A DNA stretch of 64,000 nucleotides. Origin: DATJGR01 sp963812255 (GTDB lineage Bacteria; Pseudomonadota; Gammaproteobacteria; Pseudomonadales; Azotimanducaceae). The notes beneath the pieces were generated by a model. That model was not told the origin of the DNA and did not search any database. It saw only the letters and a program-made list of their open reading frames with translations. The DNA lies in assembly GCA_963812255.1 (NCBI GenBank), contig CAWEUM010000002.1:186001-250000 (forward strand), in the 5' to 3' direction. The position numbers and the translations under genes were made by a program. Shown here in pieces: positions 27,330 to 36,585 of the stretch (position 1 is the stretch's first letter; every line of letters begins with the position of its first letter).

Positions 27330-28028
27330 GTGCGTCGCCCCGTTCTGCTCACAACCGATGATGCAGCGTTCCCGCCGGCCGAACGGGCCCTGAAGGAACC
27401 CAACGGCTTGCTTGCGATCGGAGGCGATCTCTCACCATCGAGGCTACTCAGCGCATATGCCCAGGGCATCTTCCCCTGGTACAGCGATGACACGAGCCCG
27501 GTCCTGTGGTGGTCCCCCGACCCGCGCGCCGTAATCGCACCGGATGCCGTGAGGGTATCTCGAAGTCTCCGACGCAGGCTGACGCGCGACGAATACCGAG
27601 TCACGCTCGACAACAGCTTCGACGCGGTCGTTGTCGGGTGCGCCGAACCGCGCAAGGGCGACACCCGCACGTGGATCACGCCAGCGATCCGAGACGCATA
27701 TCGGGAGCTGCATCGGCTCGGCTTTGCCCACTCCGCAGAAACCTGGCGCGGCGAAGACCTCGTTGGCGGACTGTATGGAATATCGATTGGACGAATGTTC
27801 TTCGGAGAGTCGATGTTCGCGCGCGCCACAGACGCATCGAAGGTCGCGTTCGTCTGCCTCGCCGCGCAACTGACTCGCTGGCGCTTCGAACTGATCGACT
27901 GCCAGATCATGAACCCACATCTTCGTTCACTTGGCGCCGTCACCATGCCGCGCCGAGAATTCCTCGCTCGTCTGCGCGATAATCCACCTCAAATTACGCG
28001 TCGCGGACCGTGGCGATTCGATGAATGA
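27330..28028 (+). CDS. aat: leucyl/phenylalanyl-tRNA--protein transferase
   Basis: Adds Leu or Phe to proteins with N-terminal Arg or Lys, marking them for ClpS-ClpAP degradation (N-end rule). The GTG at 27330 follows a GAGGAATCGG ribosome site and gives 232 residues, like E. coli Aat. Motifs include AYAQGIFPWYSDD, LWWSPDPRAVI, WRGEDLVGGLYGISIGRMFFGESMF and ELIDCQIMNPHLRSLGA. It overlaps bpt by eight bases. clpS and clpA, the downstream machinery, lie within 4 kb. Confidence 0.96.
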   Translation: MRRPVLLTTDDAAFPPAERALKEPNGLLAIGGDLSPSRLLSAYAQGIFPWYSDDTSPVLWWSPDPRAVIAPDAVRVSRSLRRRLTRDEYRVTLDNSFDAVVVGCAEPRKGDTRTWITPAIRDAYRELHRLGFAHSAETWRGEDLVGGLYGISIGRMFFGESMFARATDASKVAFVCLAAQLTRWRFELIDCQIMNPHLRSLGAVTMPRREFLARLRDNPPQITRRGPWRFDE

Positions 28029-28731
28029 CGATACACGTGACGAGCAATTCTTTCTGACGCCGCCGCACCCATGCAGCTATCTTGATCATCGCACTGCGCG
28101 CACGCTGTTTCTGGATCCGCGCCAGGTCGTTGACGCGACACTTTATGGCAAGTTGACTCACGCAGGTTTTCGCCGCAGCGGAAGCCATCTCTACCGCCCT
28201 TACTGCGACGGTTGCAACGCGTGCGTCCCAGTCAGAATACCGGTCGCCGACTTCCGGTGGTCACGCCGATTCCGGCGGGTACGCAGCATCAACGCGACCG
28301 TGACGGCAAGCCTGCGCGACGCGCGTTTTTCCCCACGCTACTACGAACTTTATGCACGCTACATCGACGCGCGGCACGCCGACGGCGACATGCATCCGCC
28401 AAACCCCGATCAATTCAGATCCTTTCTGTACAGCAGCTGGAGCAACTCGGCGTTTCTCGTCCTGGAAGAACACGGCCAGCTCGTCGCCGTTGCGGTCACC
28501 GATCGTGTGCCCGACGGCCTCTCGGCGATCTACACGTTCTACGATCCGTCATTGGCCAAACGCAGCATCGGCGTGTTCGCTGTGCTCGCGCAGATCGAAC
28601 ATTGCGCGCGCCACGGTATTCCGTATCTTTATTTGGGCTATTGGGTCCGCGACAGCCCCAAAATGCGTTACAAAACAGACTATCGCCCCATCGAACTGTT
28701 GGTCAGGAATCGTTGGGTGCGATCGTCTTGA
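28021..28731 (+). CDS. bpt: aspartate/glutamate leucyltransferase (Bpt/Ate)
   Basis: Transfers Leu from tRNA to N-terminal Asp or Glu, making them N-degrons read by ClpS. The ATG at 28021 lies inside the end of aat. The product has 236 residues with the Cys-rich RPYCDGCNACVPVRI segment that is characteristic, and the C-terminal YLYLGYWVRDSPKMRYKTDYRPIELL fold. Together with aat, clpS and clpA it forms a complete N-end rule pathway in one region. Confidence 0.95.
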   Translation: MNDDTRDEQFFLTPPHPCSYLDHRTARTLFLDPRQVVDATLYGKLTHAGFRRSGSHLYRPYCDGCNACVPVRIPVADFRWSRRFRRVRSINATVTASLRDARFSPRYYELYARYIDARHADGDMHPPNPDQFRSFLYSSWSNSAFLVLEEHGQLVAVAVTDRVPDGLSAIYTFYDPSLAKRSIGVFAVLAQIEHCARHGIPYLYLGYWVRDSPKMRYKTDYRPIELLVRNRWVRSS

Positions 28732-28801
28732 GCCGCGTCGTTTTGCCTTTCGTTAGAGCTTGCGGCAGAATGCGCGACGCTTTTTGGAATGCGCGTAGAG
28801 T

Positions 28802-29020
28802 ATGGCGAAGGAAGAACAGATCGAAATGGAAGGGACCATCGTGGATACCCTTCCCAATACGATGTTCCGAGTCGAACTCGACAATGGCCACGTGGTCACC
28901 GCACACATATCCGGAAAGATGCGCAAAAACTACATCCGGCTGATCACCGGTGATCGCGTCAAAGTAGAACTCACGCCGTACGATCTGACCAAAGGCCGGA
29001 TTACGTTTCGCGCGCGGTAG
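28802..29020 (+). CDS. infA: translation initiation factor IF-1
   Basis: A 72-residue S1-fold protein that occupies the ribosomal A site during initiation. The sequence MAKEEQIEMEGTIVDTLPNTMFRVELDNGHVVTAHISGKMRKNYIRL and the ending DLTKGRITFRAR match bacterial IF-1 along its length. It lies between bpt and clpA; its last 20 bases overlap the 3' end of clpA, which runs the other way. Its position between bpt/aat and clpA is the arrangement found in Pseudomonas. Confidence 0.98.
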   Translation: MAKEEQIEMEGTIVDTLPNTMFRVELDNGHVVTAHISGKMRKNYIRLITGDRVKVELTPYDLTKGRITFRAR

Positions 29021-31283
29021 CCGCACGAGCCGATTCGATCCGCAACGAAAGCTCGCCATCGACGACGGTCACGAATACGGTGCCACCCGCTCCGGACAAG
29101 TCGCCGAATAGAATGTCTTCGGCCAGTTGTCGCTTGATCTTCTCCTGAATGAGTCGCTGCATGGGTCGCGCGCCCATCTTCTCGTCGTAACCTTCTCTGA
29201 CGAGCCAATCACGTGCCTGCTCGTCAACCTCCAGCTGCACACGCTTCTCGTCCAGCTGCGCCTGAAGTTCGATGAGGAATTTGTCCACCACCGTCTTGAT
29301 GATTTCGTTGCCGAGCGGTTTGAATTGAACGATCGCGTCGAGCCTGTTGCGAAACTCCGGCGTGAACATTCTCCGGATGATCTCCATCGCGTCGCTGGCA
29401 TGATTCTGGTGCGTGAATCCGATCGACGCGCGACTCGCTTCCTGGGCACCGGCGTTCGTCGTCATCACGAGTACGACGTTTCGGAAATCCGCTTTGCGCC
29501 CGTTGTTGTCGGTCAGCGTGCCGTGATCCATTACCTGGAGCAACAGGTTGAACACTTCCGGATGTGCCTTCTCCACCTCGTCGAGCAACACCACGCAATG
29601 CGGATGCTTCGTGACTGCTTCAGTCAGCAGCCCGCCCTGATCGAAGCCGACGTATCCCGGCGGCGCGCCGATCAAACGCGAGACCGTGTGGCGCTCCATA
29701 TATTCGGACATGTCGAAGCGCAGCAGTTCCACGCCCATGATGATCGCCAGCTGACGACACACTTCGGTCTTACCCACTCCGGTCGGTCCAGCAAACAGGA
29801 ACGATCCAGTCGGCTTTTCACCAGACTTCAGGCCCGCACGCGACAACTTGATCGACGCCGCAAGCATATCGATTGCTTCGTCCTGCCCAAACACCACCAT
29901 CTTCAGCTTCTTGTCGAGGTCGCGCAGCGCCTCCTTATCTGATGAAGTGACTTGTGCCGATGGAATCCGCGCGATCTTCGCGACAACGTGTTCGACGTCC
30001 GTCGCACCGATGGTCTTCTTGCGACGACTCGGCGGCAACAACTTCTGCGCCGCACCCGCTTCGTCGATGACGTCGATGGCCTTGTCCGGCAGGAAGCGGT
30101 CTGTGATGTAGCGCTCTGACAATTCCGCCGCGGCGCGCAGTGCTTTGTCGGTGTAACGCAGGTGATAGTGGTCCTCGAAGCGGGACTTCAATCCCTTGAG
30201 GATCTGGTACGTGTCGTCGACGTTCGGCTCGGTGATGTCGATCTTCTGGAATCGACGCGACAGCGCGCGGTCTTTCTCGAAGATTCCGCGATATTCCTGA
30301 TACGTAGTCGACCCCATACAGCGCAACTCGCCGGACGTCAGGATCGGCTTGAGCAGATTGGACGCGTCCATGACGCCGCCGGACGCCGCACCCGCGCCGA
30401 TGATTGTATGAATCTCGTCGATGAAGAGAATCGCGTTCGGCTTTTTCTTCAGATCGGCGAGCAGCATCTTGAAGCGCTTTTCGAAATCACCGCGATATTT
30501 TGTCCCCGCCAGCAGCGCACCGAGATCGAGCGCGTACACCGTACCCTCTGCTACGACGTCCGGCACCTGTTTATCGACGATGCGCTTTGCCAGACCTTCC
30601 GCAATCGCGGTTTTGCCTACGCCGGATTCGCCCACTAAAAGCGGGTTGTTCTTTCTGCGCCGGCACAGAACCTGAATGACGCGTTCGAGCTCGGCGTCTC
30701 GCCCTACCAAAGGGTCGATGCGGCCTTTGCGTGCTTGTTCGTTCAGATTGGTCGCGAACGATTCGAGCGCATTCGGTTGCCCTGCCTCACCGCCAGCAGC
30801 CGCTTCTTCGTCCTGCTCCGTCGATTCGCCGGCCCCTTCTTCGCCGACGACCTTGGAGATGCCGTGCGCGATGTAGTTGACAATGTCGATACGCGCGACG
30901 TTCTGCTGCTTCAAAAAATACACGGACTGACTTTCCTGCTCGCTGAAGATCGCGACGAGCACCTGAGCACCGGTCACCTCTTTGCGGCCCGATGACTGAA
31001 CATGGAACACCGCACGCTGCAGGACGCGTTGGAAGCCCAACGTCGGCTGTGTTTCCCGCTCGGAATCACCCGCCGGAATCAGCGGCGTGGTCGACTCGAT
31101 GAACTCGTGCAGCTCCTTACGGAGCCGATCGATGTCCGCGCCCACGGCCTTGAGCACCTCGACCGCGACTGAATTGTCGAGTAGCGCGAGCAGCAGATGC
31201 TCAACCGTCATCCATTCGTGGCGCTTCGAGCGCGCCTCCTTGAAGGCGTGGTTCAAGGTGACTTCGAGATCTTTGCTCAGCAT
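29001..31283 (-). CDS. clpA: ATP-dependent Clp protease ATP-binding subunit ClpA
   Basis: Hexameric AAA+ unfoldase that feeds substrates to ClpP. The 760-residue protein has an N-terminal double ClpN domain that binds ClpS (about 1-145). AAA domain 1 has GESGVGKTAIAE and the IDEIHT Walker B. AAA domain 2 has GPTGVGKTEVCRQ and LLDEVEKAHPEVFN. The ClpP-docking loop reads ASIGFTHQN, that is IGF where E. coli has IGL. It follows clpS by 19 bases on the same strand. Confidence 0.97.
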   Translation of the reverse strand: MLSKDLEVTLNHAFKEARSKRHEWMTVEHLLLALLDNSVAVEVLKAVGADIDRLRKELHEFIESTTPLIPAGDSERETQPTLGFQRVLQRAVFHVQSSGRKEVTGAQVLVAIFSEQESQSVYFLKQQNVARIDIVNYIAHGISKVVGEEGAGESTEQDEEAAAGGEAGQPNALESFATNLNEQARKGRIDPLVGRDAELERVIQVLCRRRKNNPLLVGESGVGKTAIAEGLAKRIVDKQVPDVVAEGTVYALDLGALLAGTKYRGDFEKRFKMLLADLKKKPNAILFIDEIHTIIGAGAASGGVMDASNLLKPILTSGELRCMGSTTYQEYRGIFEKDRALSRRFQKIDITEPNVDDTYQILKGLKSRFEDHYHLRYTDKALRAAAELSERYITDRFLPDKAIDVIDEAGAAQKLLPPSRRKKTIGATDVEHVVAKIARIPSAQVTSSDKEALRDLDKKLKMVVFGQDEAIDMLAASIKLSRAGLKSGEKPTGSFLFAGPTGVGKTEVCRQLAIIMGVELLRFDMSEYMERHTVSRLIGAPPGYVGFDQGGLLTEAVTKHPHCVVLLDEVEKAHPEVFNLLLQVMDHGTLTDNNGRKADFRNVVLVMTTNAGAQEASRASIGFTHQNHASDAMEIIRRMFTPEFRNRLDAIVQFKPLGNEIIKTVVDKFLIELQAQLDEKRVQLEVDEQARDWLVREGYDEKMGARPMQRLIQEKIKRQLAEDILFGDLSGAGGTVFVTVVDGELSLRIESARAATARET

Positions 31284-31302
31284 AGGAGTTCCTACGGGTT
31301 AC

Positions 31303-31683
31303 CTAGTCGGTCATCTCAATCTTGGACATCAGCGGGTGATGATTCTCCTGGGCGTACTGATTGACCTGCTCAGATTTGGTTTCAGCAATGTCCCTGGGGA
31401 ATATACCTACCACCGCGCTACCGCTCGTGTGAATAGTCAGCATTATCTGCGTCGCCTTCTCACGATTCATACCAAAAAACCGCTCCAATACATGTACCAC
31501 GAATTCCATCGGCGTGTAGTCATCGTTGAGGATGATGACTTTGTACATCGGCGGACGCGCGAGTTTCGGTTTGGCAGTTGCCGTCGCAACACCGGAGTCT
31601 CTTTCCGGGTCCTCGCTACCCGATCCGCGACCACTCGACGAGTTTAGTCGGAGATCGGCTTGATGGATCACACGCGCAGTCAC
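31303..31683 (-). CDS. clpS: ATP-dependent Clp protease adaptor ClpS
   Basis: Binds proteins with N-terminal Leu, Phe, Tyr or Trp and delivers them to ClpAP. The 126-residue frame starts with GTG at 31683. The conserved core YKVIILNDDYTPMEFVVHVLERFFGM starts near residue 47 and holds the N-degron pocket residues, and the protein ends in the usual QENHHPLMSKIE segment. The N-terminal 40 residues are low-complexity and variable in the family; a later start is possible. It is divergent from cspD. Confidence 0.96.
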   Translation of the reverse strand: MTARVIHQADLRLNSSSGRGSGSEDPERDSGVATATAKPKLARPPMYKVIILNDDYTPMEFVVHVLERFFGMNREKATQIMLTIHTSGSAVVGIFPRDIAETKSEQVNQYAQENHHPLMSKIEMTD

Positions 31684-31888
31684 GAAATCCGAGGCTCATC
31701 GATCACAACTGCATAATAGCACGCGACCGTCGATCTTCCGCTCGGCTGGGGTGACGACATGGTTGGCGGGGTCTGCAACGACCTTGACTCACTGTTAATT
31801 TAGGGGGACAGTCTGAGCGGGGCCGGAGTTTGCTTGGGTGTCAGGTGCGTGCCAGCGCAGTTGGCAAGCTTCGAAGGGGAGGAGTCGC

Positions 31889-32206
31889 GTGGCGACAGGA
31901 AAAGTGAAGTGGTTCAATAACGCCAAGGGCTACGGCTTCGTGATTGCCGAAGCGGGCGGCGAAGATCTATTCGTTCACTACACATCGATTCAGATGGACG
32001 GGTACAAAACGCTCAAAGCGGGCCAGGACGTCGAGTTCGACATCGAGCACGGCCCAAAAGGTCTGCACGCCGTAAACATCCGTTCGTTCGAATCCGACTC
32101 AACGGTTGGGCCTGCACCACCGATCGAGCGCTCATCTTGCGGAGACGACGACCGTTCAGCGAAACCCGCTTTCAAAAATTCCCCGTCACGCGGCCAGTAC
32201 GCCTAG
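31889..32206 (+). CDS. cspD: cold-shock domain protein, CspD-like
   Basis: A single-stranded nucleic acid-binding protein. The GTG at 31889 follows a strong GGGGAGGA ribosome site and gives 105 residues. The cold-shock domain fills residues 1-68, with RNP1 KGYGFV and RNP2 DLFVHYTSI. A low-complexity C-terminal tail of about 35 residues is longer than in most CspD proteins. The position between clpS and icd is the Pseudomonas cspD location. In E. coli, CspD inhibits replication in stationary phase; whether that holds here is unknown. Confidence 0.93.
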   Translation: MATGKVKWFNNAKGYGFVIAEAGGEDLFVHYTSIQMDGYKTLKAGQDVEFDIEHGPKGLHAVNIRSFESDSTVGPAPPIERSSCGDDDRSAKPAFKNSPSRGQYA

Positions 32207-32216
32207 TCGCATCGAC

Positions 32217-33473
32217 TCACATCTTGGCGATGACCGCCTGCCCGAACTCAGAGCACTTCAGCAGCTTGGCACCCTTCATCAATCGTTCGAAATCGTACGT
32301 AACGGTCTTTTCTGCGATCGCACCTTCAACGCCTTTGATCACCAGGTCCGCCGCCTCGCGCCATCCCATGTGACGTAGCATCATTTCTGCCGAAAGGATC
32401 AGCGAGCCGGGATTCACTTTGTCCTGTCCCGCGTATTTCGGTGCGGTGCCGTGCGTTGCTTCGAACAGCGCGACCGGATCGCCGATGTTCGCACCCGGTG
32501 CGATACCAATGCCGCCAACCTGCGCCGCGAGCGCATCCGACAGGTAATCGCCGTTGAGGTTCATCGTCGCGATGACACTGTATTCATCCGGGCGGGTCAG
32601 TATCTGTTGCAACATGGCATCGGCGATCATGTCTTTGAATACGATCTGATGTCCGGTCTTGGGGTTTTTCAACTCGAGCCACGGTCCGCCATCGAGCGGT
32701 GTCGCGCCGAACTCCTCGCGCGCGAGTTCGTACCCCCAATCCTTGAACGCGCCTTCGGTAAATTTCATGATGTTGCCCTTGTGGACAAACGTCAGCGACG
32801 ACCGATCTTCATCGATCGTGTATTGGATCGCTTTGCGCACCAGACGCTTCGTTCCTGCTTCGGATATCGCCTTGATCCCGATCCCGCAGTGTTCAGGAAA
32901 ACGTATCTTCGTCACTGCCATCTCGTTCTTCAGGAATGCGAGCAGTTTCGTCGCCGCGGCGCTGTCAGCCTCCCACTCGACGCCCGCGTAGATGTCCTCA
33001 GTGTTCTCCCGGAAAATAACCATGTCGGTCTTTTCCGGATGCACAACTGGACTCGGCACGCCGGTAAACCAGCGCACTGGACGCTGACAGACATACAGAT
33101 CGAGCTCCTGTCGCAGGGCGACGTTCAGGGAACGAATACCGCCGCCGACCGGTGTGGTCATCGGACCTTTGATGCCGACGACGAACTCCTTCATTGCGGT
33201 CAACGTTTCCTCTGGCAACCATTGATCTTCGCCGTAGACTTCCAGGGACTTCTCTCCGGCGTAAATTTCCATCCATTTGATGCTGCGCGCGCCCTTGTAG
33301 GCTTTTTTCACGGCCGCGTCGACGACCGCCTTCATCACCGGCGTGATGTCGACGCCGATGCCGTCGCCTTCAATGAATGGCACGATCGGATTCACGGGAA
33401 CGGTCAGCGAGCCGTCCGCAAGCGCAGTGATTCTCGCTCCGTCGGACGGAACCTTGATGTGTTGATAGCCCAT
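32217..33473 (-). CDS. icd: isocitrate dehydrogenase, NADP-dependent
   Basis: Oxidises isocitrate to 2-oxoglutarate in the TCA cycle. The ATG ending at 33473 follows a GGGAGTGG ribosome site and gives 418 residues, matching E. coli Icd. The regulatory, phosphorylatable Ser lies in GGGIRSLNVALRQELDLY. The Lys-Tyr pair of HGTAPKYAGQDKVNPG fits NADP specificity. With isocitrate lyase in this window it forms the branch point between the full cycle and the glyoxylate shunt. No aceK kinase gene is near. Confidence 0.97.
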   Translation of the reverse strand: MGYQHIKVPSDGARITALADGSLTVPVNPIVPFIEGDGIGVDITPVMKAVVDAAVKKAYKGARSIKWMEIYAGEKSLEVYGEDQWLPEETLTAMKEFVVGIKGPMTTPVGGGIRSLNVALRQELDLYVCQRPVRWFTGVPSPVVHPEKTDMVIFRENTEDIYAGVEWEADSAAATKLLAFLKNEMAVTKIRFPEHCGIGIKAISEAGTKRLVRKAIQYTIDEDRSSLTFVHKGNIMKFTEGAFKDWGYELAREEFGATPLDGGPWLELKNPKTGHQIVFKDMIADAMLQQILTRPDEYSVIATMNLNGDYLSDALAAQVGGIGIAPGANIGDPVALFEATHGTAPKYAGQDKVNPGSLILSAEMMLRHMGWREAADLVIKGVEGAIAEKTVTYDFERLMKGAKLLKCSEFGQAVIAKM

Positions 33474-33547
33474 GTGCCACTCCCTGATTCCGCAAAGCCG
33501 GGCAGTATAGCACCGCAACTTCGAGGCGCACTGAGCCGGCGATCCGA

Positions 33548-34015
33548 TCAGGTTTCCTCGCGCCAATCAGTCGAACGTTGCCGGTCGGCGCGCGTCGACT
33601 CGATCCACCGCGTGCCGGATGCGAGTCCTTCGCGCTTCCAGAACACCGCTTCCGTCTTCAACGAATCTATCACGTAGGTACACGCTTCCAGCGCGGCCTG
33701 ACGATGCCTGGACGTCGCCATAACCAACACGATCTGGTCGCCCGGCGCCAGCGAACCGACGCGGTGAATCACCACCGCGGCATCCAGTGGCCAGCGCGAT
33801 TCAACGCGGTCGAGCACCGAATCGATGCTCTTCTCGGTCATGCCCGGATAGTGCTCGAGGTAAAGGTTCGAGACTGAATCCGATTCGAATTGATCGCGCA
33901 CGATGCCGCAGAACGCCGCCATCGCGCCGGCACGGCCCGACAGCGAAGCTCTCAGGTCGGACCATTCTCGACCGAGGTCGAAGTCTGCCTGTTGAATCGC
34001 AATGCGCCGGTACAT
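33548..34015 (-). CDS. moaE: molybdopterin synthase catalytic subunit MoaE
   Basis: With MoaD it inserts two sulfurs into precursor Z to make molybdopterin. The 155-residue protein has the GAMAAFCGIVRD segment, LYLEHYPGMTEKSI, and a C-terminal PGDQIVLVMATSRHRQAALEACTYVIDSLKTEAVFWKRE with the conserved active-site lysines. It is the last gene of the moaC-moaD-moaE operon, six bases after moaD. Confidence 0.96.
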   Translation of the reverse strand: MYRRIAIQQADFDLGREWSDLRASLSGRAGAMAAFCGIVRDQFESDSVSNLYLEHYPGMTEKSIDSVLDRVESRWPLDAAVVIHRVGSLAPGDQIVLVMATSRHRQAALEACTYVIDSLKTEAVFWKREGLASGTRWIESTRADRQRSTDWREET

Positions 34016-34021
34016 AGATCC

Positions 34022-34273
34022 TCAGCCGCCTGTGATCGGCGGCATGAAAGCCACTTCGTCGCCATCGCCCAACGCGCAGCGGCCTTCAATGAACTCTTGA
34101 TTGACGGCGATTCGAACATTGGGTGCGCGTAGCGCTTCGAACGCTGCGCTATCCAATCGAACTCGCAATGCGTCTAACAAATCAATCACATCGCCGCGGG
34201 GGACCGAAACATCTAGTGCTTCGCAACCTGCCGCCTCTCGAAGTGCCGCAAAGAATCTGACTTTGATCTTCAT
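34022..34273 (-). CDS. moaD: molybdopterin synthase sulfur-carrier subunit MoaD
   Basis: Small ubiquitin-fold sulfur carrier. The ATG ending at 34273 overlaps the moaC stop by four bases and gives 83 residues beginning MKIKVRFFAALREAAG. It ends in the diglycine MPPITGG that is thiocarboxylated and docks into MoaE. The VNQEFIEGRCALGDGDEVAFMPP region is typical. Confidence 0.95.
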   Translation of the reverse strand: MKIKVRFFAALREAAGCEALDVSVPRGDVIDLLDALRVRLDSAAFEALRAPNVRIAVNQEFIEGRCALGDGDEVAFMPPITGG

Positions 34274-34755
34274 GGCGCGCTCGCGTCCCACTCACCGCTG
34301 TTACCACCGCTCTTGTGAAGCAACCGAATGGCTTCGATCGTCATACCCCGGTCTGCCGACTTGCACATGTCGTAAACGGTCAACGCGGCGACCGATGCCG
34401 CCGTCAACGCTTCCATTTCAACCCCGGTCTGACCCGTGACTCTGCACTCCGTGCCGACTCGCAGCGTGGTCGTGTCACTGCGCGTGAAATCGACTGCAAC
34501 TTTGGTCAAGAACAGCGGATGACACAGCGGAATCAACTCGGCTGTGCGTTTGGCCGCTTGTATGCCCGCGATGCGCGCCACCGCGAGCACGTCGCCCTTG
34601 GGCATGCCGCCGCCAAAGATTGCATCCAGCGTTCGCGCCTGCATCCGCACCAGCGCTTCAGCGCGCGCAACTCGGTCCGACGCGACTTTCGAAGAGACGT
34701 CGACCATGCGGGCCTCGCCCGCCGGGTTGAGATGAGAGAACTGAGGCACGTGCAT
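34270..34755 (-). CDS. moaC: cyclic pyranopterin monophosphate synthase MoaC
   Basis: Converts the MoaA product to cyclic pyranopterin monophosphate, the second step of molybdenum cofactor synthesis. The ATG ending at 34755 gives 161 residues, the same length as E. coli MoaC. The LIPLCHPLFLTKV and GVEMEALTAASVAALTVYDMCK segments hold active-site residues, and DRGMTIEAIRLLHKSGG is the C terminus. It is divergent from mnmA. moaA is not in the window. Confidence 0.96.
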   Translation of the reverse strand: MHVPQFSHLNPAGEARMVDVSSKVASDRVARAEALVRMQARTLDAIFGGGMPKGDVLAVARIAGIQAAKRTAELIPLCHPLFLTKVAVDFTRSDTTTLRVGTECRVTGQTGVEMEALTAASVAALTVYDMCKSADRGMTIEAIRLLHKSGGNSGEWDASAP

Positions 34756-34855
34756 ACTCTCGCAAGATCGTCGACCGTCGGGATTAGAGCGAATCAACTG
34801 AATCCGCGCAACAGACTCGGTAAAATCCCATTTTTCGTCGATTCACCGAATACAA

Positions 34856-35971
34856 GTGGACCCATCCAAGCGCGGCAAGATCATCGTTGGCATGTCCGGC
34901 GGCGTCGATTCATCCGTGGCAGCGCTGCTGCTGCTCGAGCGCGGCGCCTGCGTCGAGGGCCTGTTCATGAAGAACTGGGACGAAGACGACGGCACCGAAT
35001 ACTGCACTGCCCAAGCCGACTACGATGCTGCCAGCGAAGTTGCACACCGACTTGGCGTGCGGCTGCATACGGCGAATTTCGCATCCGAATACTGGGATCG
35101 TGTGTTCGAACACTTCCTTGCGGAATACCGGTGCGGACGCACGCCGAATCCCGACGTGCTGTGCAATCGGGAAATCAAATTCAATGTGTTCATCGACTAT
35201 GCCCGATCACTGGACGCCGAAGGCGTTGCCACGGGCCACTATGCGCGCGGTCGATTCGGCCGCGATGGCTTCGAACTGCACAAATCGATCGACGGCGAAA
35301 AGGACCAGACCTATTTCCTCAATTCGGTACCGCGGGCGCAGCTCGCAACCTGCGAGTTTCCGCTCGGGGGACTCAACAAATCCGAGGTTCGTGCACGCGC
35401 CAGGCACGCGAATCTCCCCAATCATTCCCGTAAGGACAGCACCGGCATCTGCTTCATCGGGGAACGACGATTCAGCGATTTTCTGGCTCGCTACGTCGCG
35501 GCCAAACCGGGGCCGATCGTCGGCACAGACGGTAGGCGCTACGGGGAACACCACGGACTCCATCACTATACGATTGGCCAACGGCAGGGACTGGGCATCG
35601 GCGGACAGACGCGACGGCGCGAAATGCCCTGGTACGTCGTCGACAAGGATCTCGACAGTGACACACTCGTGGTGTCACAGAAACCGGCCGATCTGATGAG
35701 TGACTGGCTGACGACGCCGGCGATCAACTGGCTCGCGACACCTCCGTCGCTGCCCTACCGATGCGCTGCAAAGGTTCGGTATCGGCAATCCGATCAGCCT
35801 TGTACGGTGCATCGACGCGCTGACGGAGGTTATTGGATCGACTTCGATACACCTCAGCGCGCGATCGCGAACGGTCAGTATGTGTGCCTGTATGCGAAAA
35901 CGCAGTGTCTCGGGGGTGGTGTCATCGACTCGCACGGCAGGCTTGCTTCCCGCGCAGGAATCGCGGCGTGA
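34856..35971 (+). CDS. mnmA: tRNA-specific 2-thiouridylase MnmA
   Basis: Makes 2-thiouridine at position 34 of Lys, Glu and Gln tRNAs with sulfur delivered by TusE. The GTG at 34856 gives 371 residues. The ATP PP-loop is GMSGGVDSSVAALLL. The two catalytic cysteines lie in TPNPDVLCNREIKF and DSTGICFIGER. The stop overlaps the hflD start by four bases. The sulfur-relay genes tusDCBE lie 17 kb upstream in the same window. Confidence 0.97.
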   Translation: MDPSKRGKIIVGMSGGVDSSVAALLLLERGACVEGLFMKNWDEDDGTEYCTAQADYDAASEVAHRLGVRLHTANFASEYWDRVFEHFLAEYRCGRTPNPDVLCNREIKFNVFIDYARSLDAEGVATGHYARGRFGRDGFELHKSIDGEKDQTYFLNSVPRAQLATCEFPLGGLNKSEVRARARHANLPNHSRKDSTGICFIGERRFSDFLARYVAAKPGPIVGTDGRRYGEHHGLHHYTIGQRQGLGIGGQTRRREMPWYVVDKDLDSDTLVVSQKPADLMSDWLTTPAINWLATPPSLPYRCAAKVRYRQSDQPCTVHRRADGGYWIDFDTPQRAIANGQYVCLYAKTQCLGGGVIDSHGRLASRAGIAA

Positions 35972-36585
35972 CGATCGCGCTGCGCGACCAATGCATCGCA
36001 TTCGCCGCGATCTGTCAGGCTGCGGCGTTGGTGCATCGCACCGCTCACGGACTCGCGACGAGTTCGCGGGAGATCGAGCCGTTGATCAACGGCATCTTCG
36101 CGACGCAGCCCGATACCATTGACGACGTTTACGGATCCGTATCGGAACTGCGCAGCGGTATCACCGCTGCGCAGGCGCTCCTGTCGAAGCCCAGCATCGA
36201 TCTGGCGCCGGCGCTGAGATACGTGATGGCACTCATCGACATCGAGGCTCGGCTACGGCGGCACAGCCAGATCACTCAGACCCTTCGCGACGGCATCGAA
36301 GCGTTGAGCGCAACTGCGCAGACCCGCGACGAGTCTGTGTTCATGCCCCTGTCGGCGCTCTACCAACGAACGATCAGCACGCTTGATCGTCGCGTGCATG
36401 TCGCGGGGTCGCCGGAAATTCTGCAACGCAACGAGGTCGCCGCGAAGATTCGAACGTTGCTGCTCGCGGGGATTCGCAGCGCGTGGTTGTGGCATCAGTC
36501 CGGCGGACGTCGCTGGCACCTGCTGTTGCGCCGGTCTACCATGCGCAACACGTTGAATGCGTTAGCCACGCCATCCGACCCGTGA
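35968..36585 (+). CDS. hflD: high-frequency lysogenization protein HflD homologue
   Basis: A 205-residue mostly helical protein of the HflD (DUF489) family, known from E. coli for opposing lambda CII; its normal role is unclear. The GTG at 35968 overlaps the mnmA stop (GTGA). Typical segments are CIAFAAICQAAALVHRTA, VYGSVSELRSGITAAQALL and RNEVAAKIRTLLLAGIRSAWLWHQSGGRRW. The order mnmA-hflD-purB is conserved in many gammaproteobacteria, which supports the assignment. Confidence 0.92.
   Translation: MTIALRDQCIAFAAICQAAALVHRTAHGLATSSREIEPLINGIFATQPDTIDDVYGSVSELRSGITAAQALLSKPSIDLAPALRYVMALIDIEARLRRHSQITQTLRDGIEALSATAQTRDESVFMPLSALYQRTISTLDRRVHVAGSPEILQRNEVAAKIRTLLLAGIRSAWLWHQSGGRRWHLLLRRSTMRNTLNALATPSDP

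Noticed and set aside
26105..27946. A 613-codon open frame antisense to trxB and aat
   Set aside because: It is a GC-rich shadow of intact, well-conserved genes on the other strand and shows no recognisable motif.
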